This document shows positions 14,471-22,423 of a DNA stretch of 22,452 nt, piece by piece (position 1 is the first letter of the stretch; each line of letters begins with the position of its first letter). The notes under the pieces are model-generated. The model had not been told where the DNA came from. It made no database searches and was given only the letters and a program-made list of their open reading frames with translations. The position numbers and the translations under genes are program-made. The stretch lies in NCBI GenBank assembly GCA_050256555.1, contig JBBWWC010000196.1, positions 1-22,452 of the forward strand, given 5' to 3'. The stretch comes from UBA1146 sp050256555 (GTDB lineage Bacteria; Planctomycetota; UBA8108; UBA1146).

Positions 14471-14754
14471 CGCTGTATCCCCCCCTCGAATACTCGAGCA
14501 GAATCCTCAATCGAATTTCGAGCGTAGTCCGTTGCCCAGCCCAGCAACAACGGCATCAAAAGCAAGAGCGCCAGTGCAACGGCAATGATTTTGGGAACAA
14601 AGGTCAGAGTTTGATCTTGTAGATGAGTCAGTGCTTGAAACAAGCTCACCACAACTCCGACGGCAAGCATCACAAGAAGAACGGGCACTGCTAGTTGCAA
14701 TGCAACAAGAAGTCCTTCTTGAAGTAGATCGGTAGCGATATCAAATCTCATCAT
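14467..14754 (-). CDS. fliQ: Flagellar export gate protein FliQ
   Basis: FliQ is a two-span membrane protein present in four copies in the export gate. The 95 residues have two hydrophobic helices, near 16-40 and 53-73. They are joined by a loop with the family motif FQALTHLQDQTLTFVPKI, which is highly conserved in FliQ and its virulence relatives. The start overlaps the fliP stop (ATGA), and its stop overlaps the fliR start (GTGA), so the three genes are translationally coupled. The length is a few residues above the usual 89. Confidence 0.96.
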   Translation of the reverse strand: MMRFDIATDLLQEGLLVALQLAVPVLLVMLAVGVVVSLFQALTHLQDQTLTFVPKIIAVALALLLLMPLLLGWATDYARNSIEDSARVFEGGIQR

Positions 14755-15596
14755 CCGGCCACCGTCACCATCGATGAAATCAGTAGCTGTTCAACAACAA
14801 GCCCCCACCCATCAACAAGCACAAAAACAAGCACCTTGAAGGGCAGAGAAACTATCACCGGTGGCAACATCAACATTCCCATCGAAACCAGAATTGCTGA
14901 CACCACCAGATCGATCACCACAAACGGGAGATAGATCATGAATCCCATCTCGAATGCTCTTCGCAACTCGCTCAGAACAAAAGAAGGCATGATCACGCTT
15001 GTCGGCAATGCTTCGAGAAAACTACTGGTGATCAAACCGTCGTCAGCATATTGACTTTCGACAACTGCCGGCGCTCCAACACGCGCCATCAACAAAAGAT
15101 CGTTTTCGTCGATGGAGTGATACATGAAATCGCGAATCCGGTTTTCTGCATATGAAAAAGCTTCTTCACCGGTAGGGACACGACCGATCGATGGCATCGG
15201 AACCTGGTCAGCATAGGGCTTCAGTGCATTACTGTAGATATCACCCCAGATCGGTCCCATGACAGCAAACGTCAGCATCAACGACAACCCGATCAAAACC
15301 TGGTTGGGTGGTGAGTCCTGGGTGCCGATGGCTCTTCGTGCAAATCCGAGAACCACAACAATCCGCGTAAAACAGGTGGTCAACAGCAGCAGCGCTGGTG
15401 CAATCGAAAGGACTGTAGTGATCAGGATCAAACGTATCGAGATGCTGATGTTCTCCGGCGAACCACTCAGCACTTTCTCTACCACGTTGGAAACAGAATC
15501 AGCATTACCATCTGCCCATGCCTGCGGCGCTACGACCACAAGAATTACAAACGCTCCCAACACACCCAGCAATAGAGATCGACGAAAATTGATCAA
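14751..15596 (-). CDS. fliP: Flagellar export gate protein FliP
   Basis: FliP forms the pentameric pore of the flagellar export gate. The 281 residues start with a cleavable signal peptide (residues 1-29, ending PQAWADG), as in most FliP. The family signature runs from about 56 to 104, with SIAPALLLLTTCFTRIVVVL and GTQDSPPNQVLIGLSLMLTF. The C-terminal half has ELRRAFEMGFMIYLPFVVIDLVVSAILVSMGM (near 209-240), which is also conserved. I accept the TTG start because it overlaps the fliO stop (TTGA) and follows AAAAGGAA at a good distance. There is no ATG that keeps the signal peptide. Confidence 0.97.
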   Translation of the reverse strand: MINFRRSLLLGVLGAFVILVVVAPQAWADGNADSVSNVVEKVLSGSPENISISIRLILITTVLSIAPALLLLTTCFTRIVVVLGFARRAIGTQDSPPNQVLIGLSLMLTFAVMGPIWGDIYSNALKPYADQVPMPSIGRVPTGEEAFSYAENRIRDFMYHSIDENDLLLMARVGAPAVVESQYADDGLITSSFLEALPTSVIMPSFVLSELRRAFEMGFMIYLPFVVIDLVVSAILVSMGMLMLPPVIVSLPFKVLVFVLVDGWGLVVEQLLISSMVTVAG

Positions 15597-16252
15597 CTCT
15601 GGTATTCCTTTTCCACTCGATCGCCGTATCCATCCAACCTATCTCTAAGCCATTGGATTTCGTTTCGAACATCTTCCGAAGTAGCTTCTTCCTGATCGGG
15701 AATTTCGCTGTCGTTGATGTCGAACTCTGAACGTACTTTTTGAATCTCATTCGAAAATTCAAAACCGTAACTGAGATCTTGAACTTCCTGGAAATCATTG
15801 ATTTCACTGAGAAAATCTATACGACCGGGGGACACGCCGACGACAAGAACACGCTCACCAACCCTGGCAATAATCATGCTCTGCCTGTTACCAAGCGGAA
15901 GACGCGTTAGAACCTTCATTCTTGCGTCAGTCCCTGGAATCACCCCGGGCGCAAACTTCCGGACCAGGAAAAATCCGCCAATCCCGATTCCGGAAATAAT
16001 CACGATCGCTCCGAGTGCTTGTAGCGTTCTCCAGAAAACATCGGATTCGCCTACTGAATCAGCAGCAATCACACCGCCATTGGCAAGCCTCGCATCTGGA
16101 CGCGATTCGGTGACGATCTGTTTCTCTGACCCAATCATTGGCCACTGCATGGCGCCAGCTGTAACCGACAGCGTCATGAATACAAAAGTGAGAACCATGA
16201 CAGTCGCTCGGTTATGCCCAATTGACTTTTCATGAGTTAGCTTCGTTCGCAT
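15593..16252 (-). CDS. fliO: Flagellar assembly protein FliO
   Basis: FliO is a small, poorly conserved membrane protein that helps assemble the FliP-FliR core. From the ATG at 16252, preceded by AAAGGAG six bases away, it has 219 residues. An N-terminal hydrophobic stretch (VMVLTFVFMTLSVTAGA) is followed by a periplasmic linker. A transmembrane helix (LQALGAIVIISGIGIGGFFLV) comes next, then the cytoplasmic FliO domain with KVLTRLPLGNRQSMIIARVGERVLVVGVS. A longer reading from a GTG at 16303 adds 17 basic residues but lacks a good ribosome binding site. The acidic C-terminal tail is predicted to be helical. It sits directly before fliP, as usual. The family call rests mainly on the cytoplasmic domain and position. 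Confidence 0.88.
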   Translation of the reverse strand: MRTKLTHEKSIGHNRATVMVLTFVFMTLSVTAGAMQWPMIGSEKQIVTESRPDARLANGGVIAADSVGESDVFWRTLQALGAIVIISGIGIGGFFLVRKFAPGVIPGTDARMKVLTRLPLGNRQSMIIARVGERVLVVGVSPGRIDFLSEINDFQEVQDLSYGFEFSNEIQKVRSEFDINDSEIPDQEEATSEDVRNEIQWLRDRLDGYGDRVEKEYQS

Positions 16253-16313
16253 CTTCGACTCCTTTGCTAATCCCCTCATCACTCCCCTTGAAACTAGTCG
16301 CACAACTATTCAG

Positions 16314-16772
16314 CTATGCTGGCTCAGATTGAACACGAGCGGCAAAACGAGTCGTCGTTTCATCATCAACGTTTCGAACTTCCGCTTTGTTGATCCGTGC
16401 CAATTCTTGCTCTCTTCGTCGATCTCTAAGATTTTCAACAATCCGATATCGATTCACTGCGACTTCTACTTTTTCGCGTGCTTCATCCGCTGACCTGACC
16501 AGTTTTTCAGCAATCTCCGTGTGCTCCTTGGCACGATCTCTGAGAACTTCCAGGTAATGGCGATGGACCGCCAGCTGATGGATCTCATTCCCTGTCTGAT
16601 CCTTTTCTCGAACCGAATGGATCACTGCGTGATGTTCAATTTCCGATTCACGAATCTTCACTTGCAAAGAACTCAGTTCCTGAACAAGCCGATACAATTC
16701 GGCCAGTTCTTTATCCATCTCTTGTTTTCGAATGCGTAACAAAGATCCGAATTGTAGATTTTTTTCAGGCAT
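16314..16772 (-). CDS. fliJ: Flagellar export chaperone-escort protein FliJ
   Basis: FliJ is a coiled-coil protein that links the FliI ATPase ring to FlhA, like the gamma subunit of F-type ATPases. The 152 residues are almost wholly charged and helical with heptad patterns. They start with FGSLLRIRKQEMDKELAELY and continue to RRREQELARINKAEVRNVDD. The length is close to E. coli FliJ (147). The ATG overlaps the fliI stop by one base. Sequence conservation in this family is low, so the call depends on helical character and position after fliI. Confidence 0.9.
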   Translation of the reverse strand: MPEKNLQFGSLLRIRKQEMDKELAELYRLVQELSSLQVKIRESEIEHHAVIHSVREKDQTGNEIHQLAVHRHYLEVLRDRAKEHTEIAEKLVRSADEAREKVEVAVNRYRIVENLRDRRREQELARINKAEVRNVDDETTTRFAARVQSEPA

Positions 16773-18091
16773 TAGTGCGCCTTTCGAGAAGTGCTATTGA
16801 GCTCTATTAACCGGCTCCTTGTATCAAAGAAGCCACTCGCTTCTTCAGCACCTTGTCTTAGTAACTTTTCAATCTGTGGCATTGCATCGATGGCCTGATC
16901 GGAACGGGCATCATGGCCACGTACATAGGCACCAAGGCGCACCATGTCTTCGATCTCTCTATGAATGGCAACCTTTTCGACCAGAGATCTCGCCGCCTCC
17001 AGATGCTCTACATCCACGACCGATTTCATCGTCCTGCTTGTGCTAGAACATGGGTCTATCGGTGGAAACCAACCCTTGCTGGCCAACTCACGCGACAACC
17101 AGACCTGGCCATCGAGTATTCCTCTGGCTGCATCACCGATGGGATCGTGCTGGTCATCCCCCTCGACCAGCACCGAATAAAGTGCCGTAATACTGCCTAT
17201 CTCTCCGGGTCCGGTTCTTTCCAGAAGCCTCGGCAGCATGGCGAAAACACTGGGGGTATAACCCCGTGTTGTCGGCGGTTCTCCGGCGCAAAGGCCAACT
17301 TCCCTCTGAGCCAAAGCCACGCGTGTGATGGAATCCACCATCAACAGAACATCTTCGCCGCGATCGCGGAACCACTCAGCAATCGATGTCGCCGCTCTTG
17401 CGGCGCGCAATCTCATCACTGCAGCCTCATCGCCGGTGGCCACAACAACCACGCTGCGAGCCAATCCTTCTGGACCCAGATCTCGTTCGACAAACTCTCG
17501 AACTTCTCGACCCCGCTCACCTACCAGTGCGATCACGTTCACTGGTAAATTTGTATTTCGTGCGATCATCCCCAGGAGGGTGGACTTCCCGACACCACTT
17601 CCAGAAAACACGCCCAGCCGTTGCCCTACACCAACAGTCAAGATCGAATCGATGGCTCGTACACCCGTGTGCACTGGCTTGCAAACAAGCTGACGCTTCA
17701 TGGCTGCTATCGGGGTTCCATTGATGGGCATCTTCTCCTTGACCGACAACGGCCCGAGCCCATCTATAGGAACCCCTCTCGCATTGACCACTCGGCCAAG
17801 CAATCCTTCTGACACAGCAACACAAGGAATTTCACCATCGTGAATCACTTCATCTCGTGGTGCGATTCCTTCACTACCATCTTCTGGTAGCAGGTGTGTC
17901 CGACCTTCATCAAATCCGACAACTTCTGCTACGACACGCTCCCCACTCCGGGTCACGATCGTGCATTCAGATCCGATCGGTAGAGAAAGTCCCTCAGCTT
18001 CAACGATGACACCGATGACACGAACCACTGCCCCACGTACGCGAACGAGGTCATCTCGGTTCACCGTATTCAGTGCAGAGATCAGAGTCAT
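16772..18091 (-). CDS. fliI: Flagellum-specific ATPase FliI
   Basis: FliI is the hexameric ATPase of the flagellar export apparatus, related to the F1 beta subunit. The 439 residues include an N-terminal barrel (about 15-95). The P-loop GSGVGKST is at 164-171, GERGREVREF at 191-200, and the Walker B strand VLLMVDS at 248-254 is followed by ITRVALAQREVGL. Further landmarks are GEPPTTRGYTPSVFAMLPRLLERTG and SVLVEGDDQHDPIGDAARGILDGQVWLSREL. The last is characteristic of type III secretion ATPases rather than ATP synthase. The gene abuts fliH with no gap and overlaps fliJ by one base. Confidence 0.98.
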   Translation of the reverse strand: MTLISALNTVNRDDLVRVRGAVVRVIGVIVEAEGLSLPIGSECTIVTRSGERVVAEVVGFDEGRTHLLPEDGSEGIAPRDEVIHDGEIPCVAVSEGLLGRVVNARGVPIDGLGPLSVKEKMPINGTPIAAMKRQLVCKPVHTGVRAIDSILTVGVGQRLGVFSGSGVGKSTLLGMIARNTNLPVNVIALVGERGREVREFVERDLGPEGLARSVVVVATGDEAAVMRLRAARAATSIAEWFRDRGEDVLLMVDSITRVALAQREVGLCAGEPPTTRGYTPSVFAMLPRLLERTGPGEIGSITALYSVLVEGDDQHDPIGDAARGILDGQVWLSRELASKGWFPPIDPCSSTSRTMKSVVDVEHLEAARSLVEKVAIHREIEDMVRLGAYVRGHDARSDQAIDAMPQIEKLLRQGAEEASGFFDTRSRLIELNSTSRKAH

Positions 18092-18907
18092 CTATCGCTC
18101 CTGAGCATCCTGTATCAATGCAGCCTCTATCAGATCTAGCTGCGTATCGATTCCAAGATCAACTGTTCCTGTTTCACTACGAACTCGACAGCCCCCGCGA
18201 CAGATCGAATCGACACCTATCACTTCAGCTCCGTCGATCCCTTGTATCTTTTGTCCAAGAGACGGTAGGAACTCCATCACTGTTGTCAGATCTACAGGAT
18301 TCACCTCGATCTGAATTTTCCGCTTGTCTGCAATTCTCTGAATTGCCAGCTCGATGTTTTCTGTAACCAGCGCAGGAAACTCAGCGATCTCCTTGCGTAA
18401 AATTCGCTCCGCAATTCCCCGAGAAAGACCTACGGTATCCCGACGTATTTCTTCGATCGTCGGTTTCCAGCAAGAACCAAACTCGTCCAGAACATTTGCA
18501 AGGAACCTGGGAACGGAATCACAAGATTCTGCAAGCAAAGCTCGAGCCTTTTCCCGAATCCTCAGATCCGCCTCGCGTCGGCTTTCCTCGAGCCCTTTTT
18601 GCATTCCCTCGGCGAATCCAGATTCAAGGCCTTCCTTACGTCCGTCTAATTTCCCACGAAGCCGAGCGTCTTCTTCGATCGAAGCCACTCTCTGATTAGC
18701 CTCGGAGATCTTCCGCCGAACATGCTCATCCGTTTCCTTCTTGGCCGTCTCAATCGCCGCCGCCATCTCGTTCCCTTCCTGGATCAGCTTTTTCCGCAGA
18801 TCTGCATACGCAGACTGGAGAGCATCTAGCCGTGCCTGAGCAGACTCGACCGTGCCTCCAAACTGCATATCTCCAGTACTGGATTGAGAGAAAACGGGAT
18901 CACTCAT
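18092..18907 (-). CDS. fliH: Flagellar export ATPase regulator FliH
   Basis: FliH is the peripheral stalk that binds FliI and docks it to the C ring. The 271 residues have a long charged helix (about 25-130) rich in Glu, Lys and Ala, including GRKEGLESGFAEGMQKGLEESR, a GxxxG-type repeat typical of FliH. A C-terminal domain related to the V/F-type ATPase E/delta subunits follows, with LSRGIAERILRKEIAEFP and CRGGCRVRSETGTVDLGIDTQLDLI. The start overlaps the fliF stop (ATGA). Normally fliG would lie between fliF and fliH, and it does not here. Confidence 0.94.
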   Translation of the reverse strand: MSDPVFSQSSTGDMQFGGTVESAQARLDALQSAYADLRKKLIQEGNEMAAAIETAKKETDEHVRRKISEANQRVASIEEDARLRGKLDGRKEGLESGFAEGMQKGLEESRREADLRIREKARALLAESCDSVPRFLANVLDEFGSCWKPTIEEIRRDTVGLSRGIAERILRKEIAEFPALVTENIELAIQRIADKRKIQIEVNPVDLTTVMEFLPSLGQKIQGIDGAEVIGVDSICRGGCRVRSETGTVDLGIDTQLDLIEAALIQDAQER

Positions 18908-20856
18908 GACGATTGAACCTCCTGAGAAGTACTTCCCTGTCGATTCCGCTCGATCAACTCTGCAAGGTCAGGATCAGTGGCTCGAATGTCTTCAAGTACT
19001 GATTGATTAACATCTGACTGGTTGGGAACAGTGCTGACAAAAGAGGGGAGTGAAATACCACCTGCGAACTCGTCACTAGTTCCTTTGAACAGATCCAGCG
19101 CAGCCATTGCGTCCTCGATGGATTCGATATCCACGATTCCGGCTGTCTCGATCACCTCGCCAAGAAGTGCAAGCTCATCCGATTCTAGTTGCTGGAAGAT
19201 CGCATCTCGGTTCCCCCCTTGATCAAGAATCAGCAGGGCAAGGATGTCGCTACCGGGCAAGACTTCCCTGGTTTCAGAAACAACATGTTGAAGAATCAAA
19301 ACCGATTCTGCGACAGTCAGATTCCTTATTATTTGCATCGACTGTTCGAATGAAACCTGGCTCTCTTCCTTCACGTAAGTCTGAATCGCTTGCTGAATGC
19401 CAAGGGCTGGAGAAACGCTACTCCTCGCACCGAACCCCTGAATCGAAGCTTCTCTTGGTGCGTCAACAGGACCATCTCGGAACATCACGAAAGTAAAAAC
19501 GATGCCGAAGAACACCAGGAAATAGAACGGGAAGTTGTTTTTCTGGCCCTCGGGTCCAGTCACAAATGGAATCGCAGTAGTGACACCTGCTCCGACTCCA
19601 CCAAACGTGACCGGAAAAACACGAGCATCGACCTGCGTGTCAGCTCCGAGATGAACCTTCAGATGCGACTCGATGCCGTTGGCAACTTCACTAGTGAATC
19701 CCCGTAACACCTCGGTGGTCTCCGCTGGCGATATCTGGTTCGTCACAGAGTTATTAAAACCCTGACCTGGCGCAACGTCAGAACGACTGGAGGCGATGGC
19801 GAGAACCTTCGCACGATCCAGCATCACGGTAATAGCAACCCCTTCAACAGCACTGATCGCAGGGTCGGAATCATTATAAGAAGGGACTTGCTGAACGATG
19901 GCACGTGCAACCACGGTGTCGGCGAACTGGGAAGATGTGGTCGTGAGGCTTGCAACCTGCTCCTGAATCTTCTGAACTCCATGAACAACAGGAAATCCAT
20001 TTTCAGTAAACTGGTTTTTCTCAACATCTTCCGCCAAGCTGACATCAACAGTGATGCGGAACATGTCCTCAGAAAAGAAAGCTCCCAGGTATCTGGAAAC
20101 ATATCCTTCGACCTTCTTCTTCTTGCTTGCAACGTCTCCGCTGGTCACTTTCGGATTCATGAGGTCGTAATAGTGGCCATATGTATCGGTAAGAACAATC
20201 TTATCGAGAGTCACTGCGTAGGCGCCAGAAACATGAAGCCCGATGGCTCGAGCCACTTCTTGGCCGAGTCCTTCCTGGCGAATGTCTTCATCGAGTTGGA
20301 CCTGAACACTCACACCATTGACCTTACGTGCGGATCCGATTACGGCGTTCGCAGTTGCACTACTAGGTGTAACACTAACTGAGAAAACCCCATCTAGGCG
20401 TGCGAGATCCTCCTCGAGCTTCAGGATGTGTGATCTTTCCCAACGCTGCTCTCTTTGACGAGTGTTCCCAAGAATCGAATCTGAATTACGGACCCAATCA
20501 AAAGGATCTTCCGTCGCCGAATAACCGGGAACGCCTTGAATCAATGCGAGCACTTTGCCAACATTTTTCTTGGCAACTTCGATTTGCCCCTCAGGCGTAA
20601 AGCGATACTCCACCTGTTCGCCACGAAGAGTTTCGACAAATTGAGCCTGTTGTTGCGCTTCACCTTCGGCAAAAGGAATCGCTACCCATGCACCATTCCC
20701 TGAGTTGGACATAAACGCGAACGCGGCAAAGATGATAAAGAAGCCTGCTAGGGTTCTTCCTCCAGAGCCGAGTCCATCCCAAAAATTTGCCAGGTCAAAG
20801 GACGATTGGATCGGTTCACGATCATCTCTACTCTGGTTCGTATCCTGATTCTGCAT
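18904..20856 (-). CDS. fliF: Flagellar MS-ring protein FliF with an extended C-terminal tail
   Basis: FliF forms the MS ring in the inner membrane and is the base on which the C ring is built. The 650 residues are longer than the usual 530-570. Membrane span 1 is at about 34-52 and span 2 at about 441-460. Between them are the YscJ-like ring domains: PFAEGEAQQQAQFVETLRGE, YRFTPEGQIEV, PGYSATEDPFDW, and the second region with DKIVLTDTYGHYYD. After span 2 the tail is about 190 residues long, compared with about 100 usually. Residues 538-592 (ILALLILDQGGNRDAIFQQL and what follows) resemble the FliG N-terminal domain. Residues 619-636 hold a DP-x3-A-x-LI helix like the FliG-binding end of FliF. 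GGGGAGAG precedes the ATG. It is the first gene of the operon. Confidence 0.95.
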   Translation of the reverse strand: MQNQDTNQSRDDREPIQSSFDLANFWDGLGSGGRTLAGFFIIFAAFAFMSNSGNGAWVAIPFAEGEAQQQAQFVETLRGEQVEYRFTPEGQIEVAKKNVGKVLALIQGVPGYSATEDPFDWVRNSDSILGNTRQREQRWERSHILKLEEDLARLDGVFSVSVTPSSATANAVIGSARKVNGVSVQVQLDEDIRQEGLGQEVARAIGLHVSGAYAVTLDKIVLTDTYGHYYDLMNPKVTSGDVASKKKKVEGYVSRYLGAFFSEDMFRITVDVSLAEDVEKNQFTENGFPVVHGVQKIQEQVASLTTTSSQFADTVVARAIVQQVPSYNDSDPAISAVEGVAITVMLDRAKVLAIASSRSDVAPGQGFNNSVTNQISPAETTEVLRGFTSEVANGIESHLKVHLGADTQVDARVFPVTFGGVGAGVTTAIPFVTGPEGQKNNFPFYFLVFFGIVFTFVMFRDGPVDAPREASIQGFGARSSVSPALGIQQAIQTYVKEESQVSFEQSMQIIRNLTVAESVLILQHVVSETREVLPGSDILALLILDQGGNRDAIFQQLESDELALLGEVIETAGIVDIESIEDAMAALDLFKGTSDEFAGGISLPSFVSTVPNQSDVNQSVLEDIRATDPDLAELIERNRQGSTSQEVQSS

Positions 20857-21150
20857 CTCTATCTCTCCCCTTCCGGCTCCGCCCCTGGAGCTAGACCTTT
20901 ACATCTGTAAAATTTCTCCAGCTCGCATGACGCGATACTTATCGCCCCATGCAGCCCGGAGACGCACCGGGGACCGCTTGTCCCCGGCCAGAGAGTGACA
21001 TATGCTTTATAAAGTGTAAAGCGCAAAAAGGAGTGGGGAGTATATGTTCCGATAACCATTATGGGGCGAGGTCCCCTGATTCGATCCCCGACCGTCTCGA
21101 TCCGGGATATGCTAGATTATTGATGATCCTTCACACCAGAACGGAAACCA
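20857..21150. other. Divergent intergenic region between fliF and the CNNM gene
   Basis: There is no gene in these 294 bases. They must contain the promoters of the flagellar operon (minus) and of the CNNM gene (plus), but I could not assign either with confidence. The clearest structure is a GC-rich perfect hairpin: CCGGGGAC (20967-20974) with GTCCCCGG (20980-20987) around a five-base loop. No T-run follows on either strand, so it is not a classic terminator. An AT-rich palindrome CTTTATAAAG lies at 21005-21014, and TATGCTAGATTAT near 21108-21120 could be a plus-strand -10 region. Confidence 0.6.
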
Positions 21151-22239
21151 GTGAACCTCCTCGTCACCGTTGTCTCTCTGACTCTTTCCATCTCGTTTCT
21201 TTGTTCCCTGCTGGAAGCGGTACTACTGTCCGTTTCGGTCGCTAGCCTCGAAGAACGCCGTGAGCAGGGCGCAGGGGTCCGTTGGCTACTGGAGTTGAAG
21301 ACGGAAAAGCTTCATGAAGCGATCGGTGCAATTCTGGTCCTCAATACCATCTCCCATACCCTCGGAGCCTCAATTGCGGGATACCTGGTCGGTCAGAAGT
21401 TTCCAGGCTATGTCGCGGTCTTCTCGGCACTACTCACCTTCCTCATCTTGACCGCCTCCGAGATCATTCCCAAAACACTGGGAGCGGCCCATTCACGGAA
21501 ACTGTCCGGTTTTGTCGGAATCTGCCTCAAAATCCTGACCCGTGTGATGACGCCAGTTCTCGTCATCACCAATGCGATCACACGGATTTTCAATCGTAAT
21601 CCCTCTGAGAATGTCTCCAGGGGCGAAGTTGAGGCGATGATCCATCTGGCAGGATCTGAAGGGACCCTCGAGCGCCACGAAGAGGCTCTCTATCTCAATG
21701 TCCTGCGTCTCGATGAGATCCGCGTCGGAGATGTCATGACGCCTCGGACGGTCATCCGGGATCTGTGGCAAAATGCCACCATCGGAGATGTACTGGCAGA
21801 AATCCAACGAGGAGTACTTCCGAGTCGGATCCCGATTCATGGTGCTACCCATGATGAAGTGACGGGATACGTACTACTAAGAGAGGTCCTGACGGCATCG
21901 ATCGAAGGAGCTCCAAACAGCACCCCTTTGACCAAATATCGCCGAGATATTCGCTTCGTCCCCGAAGTTGCGACTCTCCGTCAAGCTCTGACCGATTTGA
22001 CCAGTGGCCAGGACCCCATTGCCATGGTTGCTGATGAACATGGCGGTACCTGTGGGCTGGTTTCTACCGAGGATCTGTTCGAAACGATTCTCGGTATCGA
22101 GGTCGTGGATGAACACGATCGTACTGAAGATCTCCGAGATCTCGCCCAGGGGCTGCGGGAAAAACGGCTGGAGCGCTTGAAAAGCGAACGTGCCTTGCGC
22201 GGCTCCTCCGACCCGGGTGACGAAAAGAAATCGATGTAG
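21151..22239 (+). CDS. CNNM/DUF21 membrane protein with a CBS-domain pair (CorC-like)
   Basis: This family is linked to magnesium or other cation transport (CorC, MpfA, CNNM). The 362 residues begin with a GTG start and a short hydrophobic helix. The DUF21 transmembrane domain occupies residues 1-145, with the conserved TASEIIPKTLGAAHSRKL near 105-120. EVEAMIHLAGSEGTLERHEE leads into the CBS pair. The first CBS domain starts at VGDVMTPRTVIRDL, and the second ends in DEHGGTCGLVSTEDLFETILGIEVVDEHD. The CorC_HlyC domain that commonly follows the CBS pair in 420-440-residue homologues is absent. The end is only a short basic, charged tail. It is divergent from fliF and followed by tRNA-Ser. The transported ion is not determinable here. 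Confidence 0.88.
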   Translation: MNLLVTVVSLTLSISFLCSLLEAVLLSVSVASLEERREQGAGVRWLLELKTEKLHEAIGAILVLNTISHTLGASIAGYLVGQKFPGYVAVFSALLTFLILTASEIIPKTLGAAHSRKLSGFVGICLKILTRVMTPVLVITNAITRIFNRNPSENVSRGEVEAMIHLAGSEGTLERHEEALYLNVLRLDEIRVGDVMTPRTVIRDLWQNATIGDVLAEIQRGVLPSRIPIHGATHDEVTGYVLLREVLTASIEGAPNSTPLTKYRRDIRFVPEVATLRQALTDLTSGQDPIAMVADEHGGTCGLVSTEDLFETILGIEVVDEHDRTEDLRDLAQGLREKRLERLKSERALRGSSDPGDEKKSM

Positions 22240-22272
22240 TACCCTGATTCCTCGCGCAGCAGTTTCGCCAAA

Positions 22273-22362
22273 GGTGGGGTGGCAGAGTGGTCTAATGCAC
22301 CGGTTTTGAAAACCGGCGGGGTGTCACAGCCCTCGTGGGTTCGAATCCCACCCCCACCGCCA
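22273..22362 (+). tRNA. tRNA-Ser (anticodon UGA)
   Basis: This is a 90-base tRNA with a long variable arm. Acceptor GGTGGGG (22273-22279) pairs with CCCCACC (22352-22358), with G73 and an encoded CCA (22360-22362). The anticodon stem CCGGT/ACCGG encloses loop TTTGAAA, with UGA at 22307-22309. The T arm is GTGGG-TTCGAAT-CCCAC. It reads UCA-type serine codons. It is an ordinary serine tRNA and not part of the Sec system. Confidence 0.97.
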
Positions 22363-22423
22363 GCGCGCGCTCTTGTCGTTAGTATTCCACTATCCGACAA
22401 GTGAACGAAATGGAAGATGGCTC

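Noticed and set aside
18949..19002. The LEDIRATDPDLAELI segment of FliF as the start of a FliG C-domain
   Set aside because: It resembles the FliG DPELAEEI helix but equally matches the normal FliG-binding end of FliF (a DP-x-x-V/A helix), and no FliG torque domain follows.
20976..20990. Minus-strand TGGC...GC resembling a sigma-54 promoter for fliF
   Set aside because: The GG-N10-GC spacing is right, but the TTGC and CACG parts are poor and the match lies inside the GC hairpin.
21048..21055. TCCGATAA as a sigma-28 -10 element
   Set aside because: The matching TAAA -35 element is not at the required 15-base spacing, so the match is probably chance.
21068..21093. tRNA-like T arm (CTGATTCGATCCCCG)
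   Set aside because: No pairing stem or remaining tRNA arms can be built around it.
21981..22400. A 139-codon open frame on the minus strand containing GGGGIRTHEGCDTPPVFKTG
   Set aside because: This is the well-known artefact of translating the antisense strand of a serine tRNA gene; it also covers the CNNM gene on the other strand.
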